Source: Sweltsa coloradensis
Taxonomy: Eukaryota > Arthropoda > Insecta > Plecoptera > Chloroperlidae
Assembly (NCBI GenBank): GCA_024449915.1
Contig: JAMZAV010001464.1
Coordinates: 1-64,000, forward strand
Length of the DNA: 64,000 bases
Reading direction: 5' to 3'
The notes beneath the pieces are model-generated. The model was not told the DNA's origin. It worked only from the letters and a program-made list of their open reading frames with translations, and did no database searches. The position numbers and the translations under genes were made by a program. This document shows positions 29,760 to 40,378 of the stretch, one piece after another (position 1 is the stretch's first letter; every line of letters begins with the position of its first letter).

Positions 29760-29965
29760 GACATAAAAGAATAAACAGATTCTGGAAGAAGGTCCGGCCA
29801 TTATAAATATCTCTTTGTGTGCAAAACTTTACAACAGACCAATTTAGTTTACAACCGTTATCATCCACTCTGCTACCTTCATCAAACCTGTCAATCTAAC
29901 AATCGCGACGAATTTAAATAATATTTAAAAGTTTACTTTTGTCAAGAACACAAAAATTGATTCCT
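29760..29965 (+). repeat. Diverged direct repeat, copy 1
   Basis: It shares with 31565-31800 the ordered landmarks GATTCTG(G)AAG, CCATTATAAATAT, TTTGTGTGCAA, CCAATTT, TACAACC, AATTTAAATAAT, TTTCTACAACATTATA and AAAGT. Identity is moderate with indels. Confidence 0.6.
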
Positions 29966-30178
29966 ACAACATTATATAAGTAAAGTTGTATTGTGATATA
30001 AACGTTTCACTTGTAATGATAGTGAGACACAATCTTGTGTCTCATTGGGGGATAATACACATATTTGTAATTTACATTGTATTTTCTGAAAACACTGAAC
30101 AGAGATTTCATTTGATTACGTATTGATAAGTGTTTTAGTCACATATGTATCAAGATACTTTTTATAAAACAATGCACA

Positions 30179-30511
30179 ATGAGTACTAATCATCCGAATT
30201 CTATTCCTTGTACACGAAGTCAAAGTGGAAATGGAATTTATAATCATCATTGAACAATTGCGATTGAATCTCTTCCTTTTGTTGATGATGAAATGACACA
30301 ACCGATTGATTCGGGAGATGGAAATGAGACAAGTAGCAATACATTGGAAGACAGTGCACGAGGTGACGCCTGCGAGGAATGTATACAGGGTTTCTGTCCG
30401 ATCATTGATTTACATCCGTCTGCGAGTGGAGGAGACTTACAGATGGGTTCCCTAAATTTACCTTCAATTAAACGGGAAAACACAAGTCACGTCACGACAA
30501 GTCCACACTAA
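30179..30511 (+). pseudogene. Possible coding stretch of 110 codons with one in-frame TGA
   Basis: From ATG at 30179 the frame reads MSTNHPNSIPCTRSQSG..., meets TGA at 30251-30253, and continues open as TIAIESLPFVDDE, then MTQPIDSGDGNETSSN, GDACEECIQGFCPI, ending SHVTTSPH at 30508. The composition is serine-, acidic- and asparagine-rich, more protein-like than neighbouring frames. No family was recognised. The part after the stop could also be a separate 72-codon frame starting at 30293. Confidence 0.3.
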
Positions 30512-31560
30512 AAGCATTACGGTATAGGCTACAACAACAAGATGTGTTTTGTGGTTGATTCTCGATGTGTATGATTATATTTGGAAGGATGTTTTTACAC
30601 ACATAATGATAGAAATTTTCATATCATAATCACCATAATACATTTCGTCGATTGATTAGAACTTTGCCTGTCAGATTGTACCAGTTATTACAAATCCTCT
30701 CAACAAGAGCCCGAATGTGAGTTTGATGAGCTATAATATTGCACTCAAAATATTATTTTTATTGTTTGAATATTTTTCTAACGTGTTGGAGTCAAATACT
30801 TCTCTCAAGTAAATGAGTTGTATCCCTTGAAAAGGGTTTCATATACAAAATATAACCTTTCTTGTATGCGATGGTTTTCAACTCGGTCATAGCATAATAT
30901 GGCGCGTTATTGTTGATATTGAACGTGAATATTACCTCCAATAAAAAATGTAATTAATTATTTAAAAAATCGTATTTAGAATCTACCCCCTCGGTCACAG
31001 AACTTATTACGTGATGTAATTTGATTTTACTTTACGCCTCACGATATGTATAAAATAAAATAAACATTCAATCACTAACATAATCGTTCCAGAGCCCAAG
31101 CTGTCGCTTTCATTCACTATTTGGCGCAGATAAACAAACTCTACAGAAAGTGGATAATGCAATCAGGTGTCATAAATAATTCTAGTGTAAGAATGAAAAT
31201 ACAAAAATTGATAACAATTATGATTTATGTTCAATCTTACCATCAGGGTATACCTTTCTAGAGAATACCGATCCGATCCGATGTGATACGACTACTTTTA
31301 ATTGCATATATTAAAAAATAAGCAATGTCACATTTTTGCTCTTCTTATGCCAATAAAACCCCGTTGAGGATTCGATCAAAATAATGAACACACACACAAA
31401 AATTTAAGACACTATCATGTCATGTCATTATAGCTTGTTCAATACTCGCGATCGAAAATAATATACACAAGAAACCACAAAATCAATTACACCTAATGAT
31501 GTCGGGAAGGTAGCAATTGTGAGTAGAAGCCCCCCCGCCCCCTAACGCCGGCCAAATACC
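30512..31560. other. Non-coding, no feature recognised
   Basis: AT-rich sequence without recognised genes; short open frames only. Confidence 0.45.
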
Positions 31561-31564
31561 CATT

Positions 31565-31800
31565 TCGATTCTGAAGGAAAGGTCTTTCCATTATAAATAT
31601 ATCTTTTGTGTGCAACAAGCCAATTTCGTATACAACCATTTAGGTGGTCCGCCACACGGCTGCCTTCCCCAGTTATGTCGATTTTCAACCTCACAATGTC
31701 AACAATTTAAATAATAATTATATTGAATAGTTATAATCCAAATCTTTTTTTATAATGAACACACATTTATTTCTACAACATTATAGTAAATAATTGTGAA
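31565..31800 (+). repeat. Diverged direct repeat, copy 2
   Basis: Counterpart of 29760-29965 (landmarks given there), followed by a short TGTGTG run at about 31820. Confidence 0.6.
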
Positions 31801-31829
31801 AGAAGGGCAAATTCAATTTGTGTGTGTGT

Positions 31830-33008
31830 GTGTTTACATATTTGCTACAGAAATGAAGTGTAATTTTACTCATTTACACATGTCCACGTTATGTACCCAA
31901 TAAATCGAAATACAATGCGAAACTATATACAGTATTGTCGTGGTAATGGTAGCAGCAGTTTAAATTATTTTTACAAGCTATTTTATAGAACCGAATTAAG
32001 AACCTTGGGACTCGACAAAGCAACGATCTCCTAATCCGCCGAGCCAGTTCTAGGAACCAAGGTGGATTTTGTTTTCATCTTGCAATGTTTGAAAGGGACC
32101 ATGATGAGTGACTGAGTAGACCTCCCCTTCCAAACACATCGAAGCAGGCCATAAATAAAGGATTCAGTGAATGTAAATTTTGGGGTTTTTTTTTAGCATG
32201 CTTACTTTTTATGTTTTGGCAATTTGCACCATGCCAGTGCCATGCTAATGGCCACCGGCCATAGCATATGCGTTGCACGCTCTTATAGATTATAATAACA
32301 CACACGAGCAATATATGCATAAAATAAAATAATACATAATTTATACAAAACCAGTGCAATATTTCAATAATTTATCCAATTTCTATCAATGACACTAACG
32401 AATATTATAGCCCATTACGGAAGGCGATAAAAATAATATAATCATACACATATTACACATAAAACAGTATACTAAATGATAAAATCAATGACACTCCCGT
32501 GTTAGAACAGCACAGCATATCAATAAATCTATGAATAATGTTTTTCTGCAATTATTATCTAATGACCGACTTACATATTCGTATTATTTCAGGGGATGAG
32601 AAGGACACAATATCGCCTATAACCGGCTTTATAACATTAACTTTTATTAAAATTTGTTACTACTGACAAATAATATGATTGTGTGAAGGAGGATAATAAT
32701 AATATATTTTCGCATCGGAAACGCCGGACTCGGCTTCGGCTATGATGCTACTGCTAGGGAGTCGGACAACAACCGTACTGTTATTTTTGCCAGGGATTCT
32801 GTCGACAAGTTTAGAACCCAACAAATCTCTGCCTCACACAGCCCTCAGCCCCCAGACCCTAAACTCATCAATAAACGTATTTCTGAATTCTGAGAATCGC
32901 CTTCAAAGGGTATTTTCTATATTACTTTTATTATCTAGGGTATACTATGCATCCATTCACAACAACCTTGTGCAAAAAAACAAATACCATCTCTAAACTA
33001 AAAGTAGA
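31830..33008. other. Non-coding, no feature recognised
   Basis: AT-rich. Open frames at 32075-32359 (minus) and 32742-32996 (plus) have no recognisable motifs and are treated as chance. Confidence 0.45.
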
Positions 33009-33009
33009 G

Positions 33010-33391
33010 TTGACACACACATAACAAAAACTTGTAGAAATACAGCCAAACCTTACACACTCAAAAGGAATGAGATCTAAAAAAAGGGCCAAGCTCATCT
33101 ACCCTTCCACATAAACGTACAGTGTCCCATAACAGCATCCTCGAAAAGCTTGGCAAAATAGAATTTGCGATTATTAATTTAACGTAATAGTTTATCCAAG
33201 TTCTTTTTTTCTAATTAATTTAAACGTAATAACATGCAAATTCTATTTGACAAGCTTTTCGAGGATGCTGATATGGGACACTGTACGTTTATGTGGAAGG
33301 GTAGATGAGCTTGGCCCTTTTTTTAGATCTCATTCCTTTTGAGTGTGTAAGGTTTGGCTGTATTTCTACAAGTTTTTGTTATGTGTGTGAT
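33010..33391. repeat. Foldback element, ~165-bp arms
   Basis: The sequence from CACACACATAACAAAAACTT (33013) to about 33172 is repeated in inverse from about 33235 to AAGTTTTTGTTATGTGTGTG (33390). Arms include GCATCCTCGAAAAGCTTG and its inverse and differ by only a few bases. The ~65-bp spacer is AT-rich. Immediately to the right the sequence resumes H-like sequence (TTTTTCAAGTTCCATTAC), suggesting insertion into an H copy. Confidence 0.9.
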
Positions 33392-33394
33392 CTC

Positions 33395-33515
33395 ATTACT
33401 TTTTCAAGTTCCATTACAAAATTATTTGCTAAAATATAATATTTTTATCAAAGTTGATTTAAATTCTATGGTATTAGCAGTAACAATATAGGATGTAAAA
33501 TATCTAGACCCGGAT
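33395..33515 (+). mobile_element. H-family fragment
   Basis: It resembles 45985-46110: ACTTTTTCAAG..CCATT, AAAAT(T/C)ATTT, TTTTTAT..A, CTATGGT, ATAGAATGTAAA-like sequence, then a CCCG. Likely the same element as the fragment at 34160-34400, split by about 640 bp. Confidence 0.45.
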
Positions 33516-34159
33516 TCATGTACATCCTGGGTATAGGTGGTATAACCATGGTATAACGACGGTATAAGGACTGGACCCCAATTCTTGAGTTCGTGGGAGA
33601 TGAGTTGAAAACGCAATTTGAAAACGAAGTCGTTTTCGTTTTCGAAGGAATTGGTATTCTTGAACGGTATCGTGGAAAACATCATGGGTTGTGAGTTGAA
33701 AGCATTGATATTAAACCCCTATAGTGGTTGAAAGAGTATCACGAAATCCAAACACTTTAAAAAGATTTGCGTATAGCAAAGAGCTCGAAAAAGTTCTATA
33801 TTTATTCTAGATGGCAGTGCCTTCATAAACGCGGGCCAATCGAAAGACGAGTTGTATGAAACGATTTGATTGTTGCAATTATGTAAACAAACAGATGAGC
33901 AAGCTTATATCAGAACAATGTTGTGCTGGCATAGGGTTGGCTAGGCTTGTCAAACATGTAATGTAAGTATGAATTTTACTAGTCCTATAGCCAAATGGAA
34001 CTTTAGACCTACACTTTTGCATTATAAATAATTTTCCACATCTGGGCCTAGGCCAGGGACGGTTTCTGATTTGTTTTATGAGAGTATAATGACACCTTTT
34101 CTCGTTCCACACAAAGAAGAAAAATTTTAAATGTCCGCTATTGTTTACGTATCGCACTT

Positions 34160-34400
34160 TCCCGCCTAACTCTGCTTATACCGTCAACAAGTGTCAAGTA
34201 ACTATGGTTACTTGTTGATTGTATGCCAAGTGTTTAAGGCTTATTTTAAAAGCTTTATTTCAATTTGGAAGCCTTCCAACAAACTTTTTCAACTTTTTTT
34301 TTCAAAAGAGACTATAATTCTATAACCTTAATGTCCATGTAAAATATGAACATTGTATTGTAGTCCCACCCGTCTGGTCAGAATCGCGGGCCGACGTATT
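34160..34400 (+). mobile_element. H-family fragment
   Basis: It shares with 39895-40085 the order GTTACTTGTTGATTGT, TTTTTCAACTTTTT, CTATAACCTTAATGTCCATG, AAATATGAAC, CCACCCGT(C/T)TGGTCAGAATC. Confidence 0.6.
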
Positions 34401-34402
34401 AG

Positions 34403-34442
34403 ATGTTAGCAGTAGCAGTAGCAGTAGCAGTAGCAGTAGCTA
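34403..34442. repeat. (AGCAGT)n short repeat
   Basis: Five to six AGCAGT hexamers, flanked on both sides by GATGTTAG/CTAACATC, which makes the whole a small stem-loop. Confidence 0.85.
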
Positions 34443-36185
34443 ACATCCTTAAAGTGATTTTGAGCATGTTTCAAGCCATTTTTTCACCAAGAAGGAATAA
34501 TCGTACCCCAATAAAATTTGGCATGTGTTGTCAGGTACCTAAATCCCCTCGATTGTGATAGTTTTCAAGTTCACATCACGTTACATGACGGCTGGGTAAC
34601 ACCTCGAAATCACCAACTAAGGTGCTTGAGTGTGTAGCGCACCGCGGCTTGGCTGCGGCGCCCTAACGGGCACCTAGTAAGCGTTATCTCGGTTTTAATA
34701 AACTCATTGTCTTATTTACATTTTTCTACGCATTTTAGTTTTTTTTGCGAAGTGTTTATATCCTCATATTTAAGGAAATATCCGATTAAATCATATCAAA
34801 TGGTTATTTGATTTGTTTTGCAATTTCTCTTAGAATTGAGCTACAATTGTGATTGAAAAACATTTTAGGCCTTGTTTTGACTTGATGAATCGAATAACTA
34901 TATGTATAATCACTAAATGATAAAAATTACACGATTTAACTATCACTTATACAAGAATGCCCCACCTTTCAAGCCATTCCTTTCAGGTCCTTTCACAGGT
35001 CGTAAAATCGCTCTATTGTATTCGTCATGCATCTCTCCATCCTTTCTTCAAGCCAAAAAAAAGTATTTACTTTTGGAAAGGGTTGGGTTGTTGTCATTTG
35101 TAAAACGTTCACAGACTGTATAAATTAATGTATTGTGCAAAATTCAATCACAGGCCAGTAATGTAACTAATATTATTTCAATCTTATCACTTAATTGATG
35201 AGTCGAGTCAAAATTATACTACACACACACTGTCTAGCCTGCATTTTCCGGTTATTTGAGTTTTTGAGAGGCGATTTTAGCTTTAGTTTCATTTCATGGA
35301 TTCTCATCTGAGTAGGCCTACTGGTTGTATACACTGTTGAGCAAATGATAATCATTACGAACTTCAAAATGCATCGTGGATTATTTCTAGTTTAAATTTA
35401 ACCACGAGTGGCATTTTCGAGATAATTGTAAGCGTATGCAGGTGAGGTGACTATCGTCGAGTTGCCGCGCCTTCAAATTCACTAATATGCATTTCAGTAT
35501 TGAACTACTCACGTGGCACGTCCACATAGTGTAATTAGTAATTAGATATAATATGTGACAGGTGCTGAGGTGATATGCATAAATTTGTTTCAAAGTTGCA
35601 ATTTGTCCTTCCCGCGGACGACTGGTAAACTTACTATCGAGTTCCAAACACTGCCACTCTGAGCGCTCCTTGACGGACGAAATTTTTGTTCAATATTTAT
35701 AAACTAATTTCACTGATAGGTGGGAAACGGTGAAAGATGAGCGTAAAAATTTAAAAAGCATTAAACTACAACCATTAAATGCAATTTTAACGTACAGTCC
35801 CTTTAGTATTTTTTTTTTAGGGACAGAAATTAAAGGTAATTTAATCAAATGTCATTAATAATTTTTTTAATGGACTTCAATTGGAAATCGAAAAATATAT
35901 CGTTACGTTTAAATCACAATTTATACGTTTTATATTTCAACGTTCGAATTTCGTTTCTGAATTGATATTTGCTCTAAATATCGCTGAAATTGTCAATTGT
36001 GCAGATGCTAATTAAAAGTGCATTATAATGATGTTATTACAAATTTTAGTAATTAATGTTAGGTACGATTGAAGCTTAACATTTTATGCTTACCAAAAAG
36101 TCCCAAAATCACCCTCATAGCTTTATTAGTTCCGAAGATATGGCTATTTTACTGCAAACTATGGCAAATAATGTTGCATTCCCCC
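34443..36185. other. Non-coding, no feature recognised
   Basis: Unassigned sequence without recognised genes or repeats. Confidence 0.45.
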
Positions 36186-36189
36186 TTAC

Positions 36190-36480
36190 CCCTCTAGAGG
36201 GCCCTAAACTCGAGACCGTGCGCGGGTATACGCGTTTGCAAGACAGGTGTCTGGTCTCCCTTAGTGTAGGGGGTGGGCGTTTATTTTTTAATTGTTTTAG
36301 CCAAACGTTACAGCGTGGTTTCGGCTGCAAGTCTAGCTTGGATCATAGGGGTGTGAGCTGTGATCGGCTCCGGCGCGCTCTCGGGGCGGGGGGTGGCCGG
36401 CGGCGGCGGCGGCGCGTCGCGGTCGCGGCAATAGCACTGCTTTAACTGTTATTTAAATATGTATCGCGCGCCGTTCTCTC
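36190..36480. other. GC-rich, CpG-rich block with (CGG)n
   Basis: A sharp change from AT-rich DNA to CpG-rich sequence, including GGCGGCGGCGGCGGCGCGTC near 36400. It could be a promoter-type CpG block or part of a transposon; no adjacent gene supports either. The 119-codon frame here reads mostly arginine from the CGG run and is not believed. Confidence 0.5.
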
Positions 36481-36585
36481 TGTCGAACTCTGTCGTATTG
36501 GAATCCGCAAACACTGTATTTTGACCAAATTAATATGTTTGTGACAAAACCGAAAGTAAATGTTTAGTTGTTTCGTAAAGGCTAC

Positions 36586-36808
36586 GTCAGAAGGTTATAT
36601 ATATGTGTGTTAGTACTTTAGACGGAAATTAAAAGTACTTACATATCAATGTCATAGTCGCCTTCTATAAAACCAAAGTTATATACATATATATGTTAGT
36701 TCTTTGGACAGAAATTTATATATATATAAAAAAAAAAGTAATAGTCGCCTTCTATAAAACCAAAGTTATACATATATGTTAGTACTTTGGACAGAAATTT
36801 ATAAAAAA
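36586..36808. repeat. Short tandem repeat, about 90 bp x 2-3
   Basis: Units share GTCGCCTTCTATAAAACCAA, AGTTATA(TA)CATATATA, TGTTAGT(A/T)CTTTGGAC and AGAAATTTAT; the first unit is diverged. Confidence 0.75.
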
Positions 36809-36811
36809 GCG

Positions 36812-36850
36812 ACTACACCGGGGATCGAATCCGGGGTTCTTAGCACCATA
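36812..36850 (-). other. tRNA-like T-arm (B-box) remnant
   Basis: On the minus strand CCCCGGATTCGATCCCCGG forms a perfect T-arm with a B-box-like loop, followed by TGTAGTCGC and a T-run. No matching acceptor 5' strand, D-arm or anticodon arm was found, so this is a SINE-type remnant at most. Confidence 0.4.
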
Positions 36851-36883
36851 CATATTATATATTGAGACCAGCACAATAATGTA

Positions 36884-38479
36884 TTATGTGATTGTGAAAG
36901 TGCATTGCACATTGCCGCTTACCTGTGCGGCTGCGAGACCTATTCCCGAGAGCTCGGCACGGCTAGGTTGAACTTTCAGGCCTAGCTTCTGGACCAGGGA
37001 ACGAGTGATAGCCGAAACCTGCGAGTCAGGGTCCACCACCGCTCGGAAGGGTTGAAAACGTCCACGAGAGTCGCGTATCAACGCGCGTACGGTACCCAAC
37101 AGCACCGTCTGCTGACTAGGGCGAGTATCACGGAGGTGGCATGAGAGAACTTGGGACGAGACACCAGCGTCCTGAGAGGGGGAATGCACTTTTTGAGAGA
37201 GGGAGGTATCGACTTGAGAGTTGCCATGAGAAGTGGAGACTGTCGACGAATGCAACAACGAATGATGGCGATTGCTCCCACATGTCGAGCAAGTGCTCTT
37301 TGAAGTGCACTGAGACTTCATGTGCGAGCCCATGCAGTTAAAACAACGCCGCAAGCATTGCAGCGTGTGGTACTTGTCATCGAGAGATTGCTTCCGAAAA
37401 CTCTCGCACTGATAAAGAGAATGAGCTTGTTTACAAACAGGACAGTAGGACTGCTGCTTAACACTAGAGCGTGAGATATCAGCGCGAACACGCCACGAGG
37501 CGGCGGGAGGTGTGGCTTCTTTAGCCGCGAGCAGTGAATTAATCCTCTTGACAGGAGAAGATTTGACAAGATTGGTCGTTTGTTTACTAAGGCCTACTGC
37601 ACAAAGCTCCGTAGTTCGAGACTGTTCCTCGATGAACTCTATGACAGAGCTGTACGTCGGTGTAGCTTGCGATGAGTGCTTATTTTCAAAAGCTTTGCGA
37701 GTTGACGGGTCAAGGTTAGACAAAGTCAAAGAGAGCAACAAAAAATCGCCTAAGTCGGGCAAATTCAAAGCTTTTAAAGCATCAACGGAGTTACGATGCA
37801 CGCTGAGGAAAGTTTGAAGGCTTGCATGAGATGCAGATTTTAGAGGCGTAAATTCTAAAATCTTCTGAACATAGAGGCTAGCTAACAAGCGATTGTTTTG
37901 ATAGCGAGATACAAGAGCTTTGAAAGCTAGCGGGTAACTATCGTTCGAGATTTGAAATCCCGATATCGTGGCGAGAGCAGTATCAGACAGCGAGGTTCTT
38001 AAATAATGAAACTTTTGAACATTATTTAGAGATTGGTTCTCATCGATGAGAGATGTGAAGAGCGAGTAATATTCTGTCCAATTAGCAATATCACCTGAGA
38101 ATGTAGGGATTTCGATCGTAGGCAACGTAATAGGAGCTTTGGCGACCGTAGGTTCAGCCCTAGCTTGTTGCTGACTTAATTTTTCTGCAGAGAGATAACG
38201 AGACTGAGCGCCGAACAGAATAGTTTCAAAGCTTGCTTGAGCTTGCTCAGTATCTATGGGTGTCGTCGGAGCAATGAGTTTTGCGTTCAGGTCTTGAAGA
38301 GCTGATTGATAATCTTGGAAGTTCGTTTCCAGGGTCGATAACTTTTCAAAACGAGGCCTGACAGAATACACATCACCAGGAGATAGATTAGCGAATGAGT
38401 CATAGGTACGTTGTACACTGGCGTAGACATTCTGGCGCTTAGATACGAGACGTTTTTGTTCAGCAATTTGAGCTTCCAT
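36884..38479 (-). CDS. BEL/Pao retrotransposon gag-protease fragment (truncated)
   Basis: 531 codons, starting at the ATG at 38479. Residues 1-110 are helical. Residues about 120-290 have the pattern of DUF1759, the gag-like domain of BEL/Pao elements (PTFSGDIANWTEYYSLF, KFHYLRTSL). Zinc knuckles follow: C346-C349-H353-C358, C379-C382-H386-C391 and C397-C400-H405-H410. A DUF1758-type aspartic protease domain begins near residue 460. The expected DSGS active site reads DPDS (483-486), so the protease is probably dead. The frame stops in the protease; reverse transcriptase, RNase H and integrase are absent. Upstream on the same strand lie a leader, a primer-binding site and an LTR-like region. 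Confidence 0.85.
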   Translation of the reverse strand: MEAQIAEQKRLVSKRQNVYASVQRTYDSFANLSPGDVYSVRPRFEKLSTLETNFQDYQSALQDLNAKLIAPTTPIDTEQAQASFETILFGAQSRYLSAEKLSQQQARAEPTVAKAPITLPTIEIPTFSGDIANWTEYYSLFTSLIDENQSLNNVQKFHYLRTSLSDTALATISGFQISNDSYPLAFKALVSRYQNNRLLASLYVQKILEFTPLKSASHASLQTFLSVHRNSVDALKALNLPDLGDFLLLSLTLSNLDPSTRKAFENKHSSQATPTYSSVIEFIEEQSRTTELCAVGLSKQTTNLVKSSPVKRINSLLAAKEATPPAASWRVRADISRSSVKQQSYCPVCKQAHSLYQCESFRKQSLDDKYHTLQCLRRCFNCMGSHMKSQCTSKSTCSTCGSNRHHSLLHSSTVSTSHGNSQVDTSLSQKVHSPSQDAGVSSQVLSCHLRDTRPSQQTVLLGTVRALIRDSRGRFQPFRAVVDPDSQVSAITRSLVQKLGLKVQPSRAELSGIGLAAAQVSGNVQCTFTIT

Positions 38480-38925
38480 AGCGGAAAAAATAACAAGTTA
38501 ATAACAATACGAAGTACAGAAAAATCGAGCTAGAAAAGACTAAACAGTATGACACTGTTTATTACACGAACGCGTGAGCGAACGAGAGAGAGAATGTGAC
38601 ATGGAATGTAAACACGAGACAGTGCAACGAACGACAGGTAATGCAAAAATACATTTACAAAACCAGCGAGAGTGATTGAGGAAACAATACGAGTGTGCAC
38701 TCGATCGAAAAGTATCGACAAGTACCAGAGATGGGCATCGAACCCAGATTCCGAATGGTAATAACAGGAGACAAAATACACGAGGTGAAGAGAATACACG
38801 AGAGAGACACAAGAGGCAATGAACTGACATACGAGGTGAGAAACACAGTGCAAACGCGAATAACCGAGAGAAATGGTTGAAAATCTTGCTCGAGATGACC
38901 GAAATGTCTTAAACTGATAAGAATA
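38480..38925 (-). other. BEL/Pao element leader (between primer-binding site and gag)
   Basis: Non-coding on the sense strand apart from chance frames. It contains GGGTTCGATGCCC (near 38735), another B-box-like palindrome. Confidence 0.5.
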
Positions 38926-38945
38926 TATTCGGCTCGGATGGACCA
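38926..38945 (-). promoter_or_regulatory. Candidate primer-binding site, tRNA-Tyr-like
   Basis: On the minus strand it reads TGGTCC, ATC, CGAGCCG, AAT. Metazoan tRNA-Tyr 3' ends are complementary to TGGTCC, TTC, GAGCCG, GAAT, so the match is good but needs small gaps. It lies three bases after the CA that would close the LTR. Confidence 0.5.
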
Positions 38946-38948
38946 AAA

Positions 38949-39590
38949 TGTGAAGGCCGAGGCCTGAGGTAGATTATAGTGGACTGTAAATTGTAGAATG
39001 ATGAATCAAAACAAAACTTACCCAGATTGTGTGTGGGCTTGAGAAAACGTAGCCAGTAAGTGGGCTAAAGTTGGGAGTGCCCACCGCAGGGGATAGAAAA
39101 AGGATTAAAGAACTCGAGTTAGAAGAATAAGAAGAAGAATAAATGCCTGCGCAAGAATGAGCCAGGACAGCACAGACGAGAACAACTCGAAGACAGGCGT
39201 AGAAGAGCGCAGCGACGGAGAACAACAAGGCTTGTAGCACAGGAGCGTAACACTTTAAACTTGAAGAGAAATAATGAAGAACTGACTGAATGAAACAACT
39301 GTTCACTGTTTGCACTGAGAAAACGGTAGAGACTGAATAGGTTTGAGGTGCTCTCTAAAAAGGCGAGAGACGAACTGTGTCCTACGGAGGTAGGCAGACA
39401 ACGACGAACAGACTCACGCAAAGTCAAGACAAGAACAGATAACGAAAACTGGTTAAGTAGGGGAAAGAGGGGAAACACAGGGTGAAACAACAAGACAGAA
39501 ATGATGCATAGACAATGAGCGGAAAATACAAAACTAGAACTAACTAATAAGAACACTGGCGCTTACAGACACTTTACAAAGCAAAACACC
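38949..39590 (-). mobile_element. Probable 5' LTR of the BEL/Pao element
   Basis: The right-hand boundary on the sense strand is TTCACA just before the primer-binding site. The sequence is T/C-rich on the sense strand, unlike its neighbours. The outer boundary is only approximate (a TGTTTTGC near 39590). No second LTR is present, so the ends cannot be confirmed by comparison. The open frames across this part on the minus strand are by-products of its T/C richness. Confidence 0.5.
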
Positions 39591-39780
39591 CGCACTGTTC
39601 AGTCAGTGGCACCATGATGATTTCATTGATGATTATGATGGTTTATGTTAATGTTTATTCGGGATAATTAAAACGAGGTTTAACTCAAGTTTCAAATGAG
39701 GAAATATAATGTCAAGTCCAAGAACATGATACAAGGTTGGAATCACAGACATCACCACCAAACTAATGTTATGTTATAAA

Positions 39781-40378
39781 CTAGGAAAACGCTTAAGTCC
39801 CGCCGCGTTGATGGATGAGCTTTTTTTGTAAGTTTTTTGTTTGAGTAGGACCACTTTTTCTTTGCAAGTGCTTTTTGAACGCATTTTGGGTGATTGTTAT
39901 CAAGTTTCTATTGTTACTTGTTAATTGTTATTATAAACCTAAAAAACTCATATTAAAACCTGTATTTCTATGGATTCTGGCTAACTTTATCAACTTTTTC
40001 TTTCAAAAGGTACTACATCACCATAACCTTAATGTCCATGTGAAATATGAACGTTGAAGCTCCACCCGTTTGGTCAGAATCGGCCCAAATGTCACGAAAA
40101 TATCGCACTAAAAATCGAAAAAAAATCGTAAAAGTACGATATTCATGAGGAATATTTTTTCGATTGTACCCAAAAACGTGGCAAGTCTAAGTTCAGAGAA
40201 AACAAAGGTCCCCTTCAACTTTCATAAAGATCGCTTATGCCGTTTGCCCGGAATCGTGCGAACAAACAGACAGAAAAACAAACCAAAAAAGAAACAAACA
40301 AAAAAAACACCCGATCTAAATTTTTGGGGGGTCAGTGAAATTGAAGTCTTTGCTTCGCTTATCCAAAAACATGCATAA
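39781..40378 (-). mobile_element. H-family element (Helentron-like), copy 2
   Basis: It starts CTAGGAAAACGCTTAAGTCC, then CGCCGCGTTGATGGATGAGC, the inverse of the right end at 62629. The other end reads GAAATTGAAGTCTTTGCTTC, then GCTTATCC. The interior holds the GGTCAGAATCGGCCCAAAT and GCACTAAAAATCG blocks common to the family. No coding sequence. Confidence 0.55.

Noticed and set aside
36086..36445. 119-residue frame
   Set aside because: It ends in an arginine run from the CGG repeat; no start context or family.
36812..36884. A tRNA gene
   Set aside because: Only the T-arm can be formed; acceptor, D- and anticodon arms are missing.
37078..37817. Alternative frames on both strands within the gag region
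   Set aside because: They are shadows of the 531-codon frame, which has clear domains.
38530..39556. Several minus-strand frames of 60-145 residues
   Set aside because: They lie in the LTR and leader of the BEL element and reflect T/C-rich sequence.
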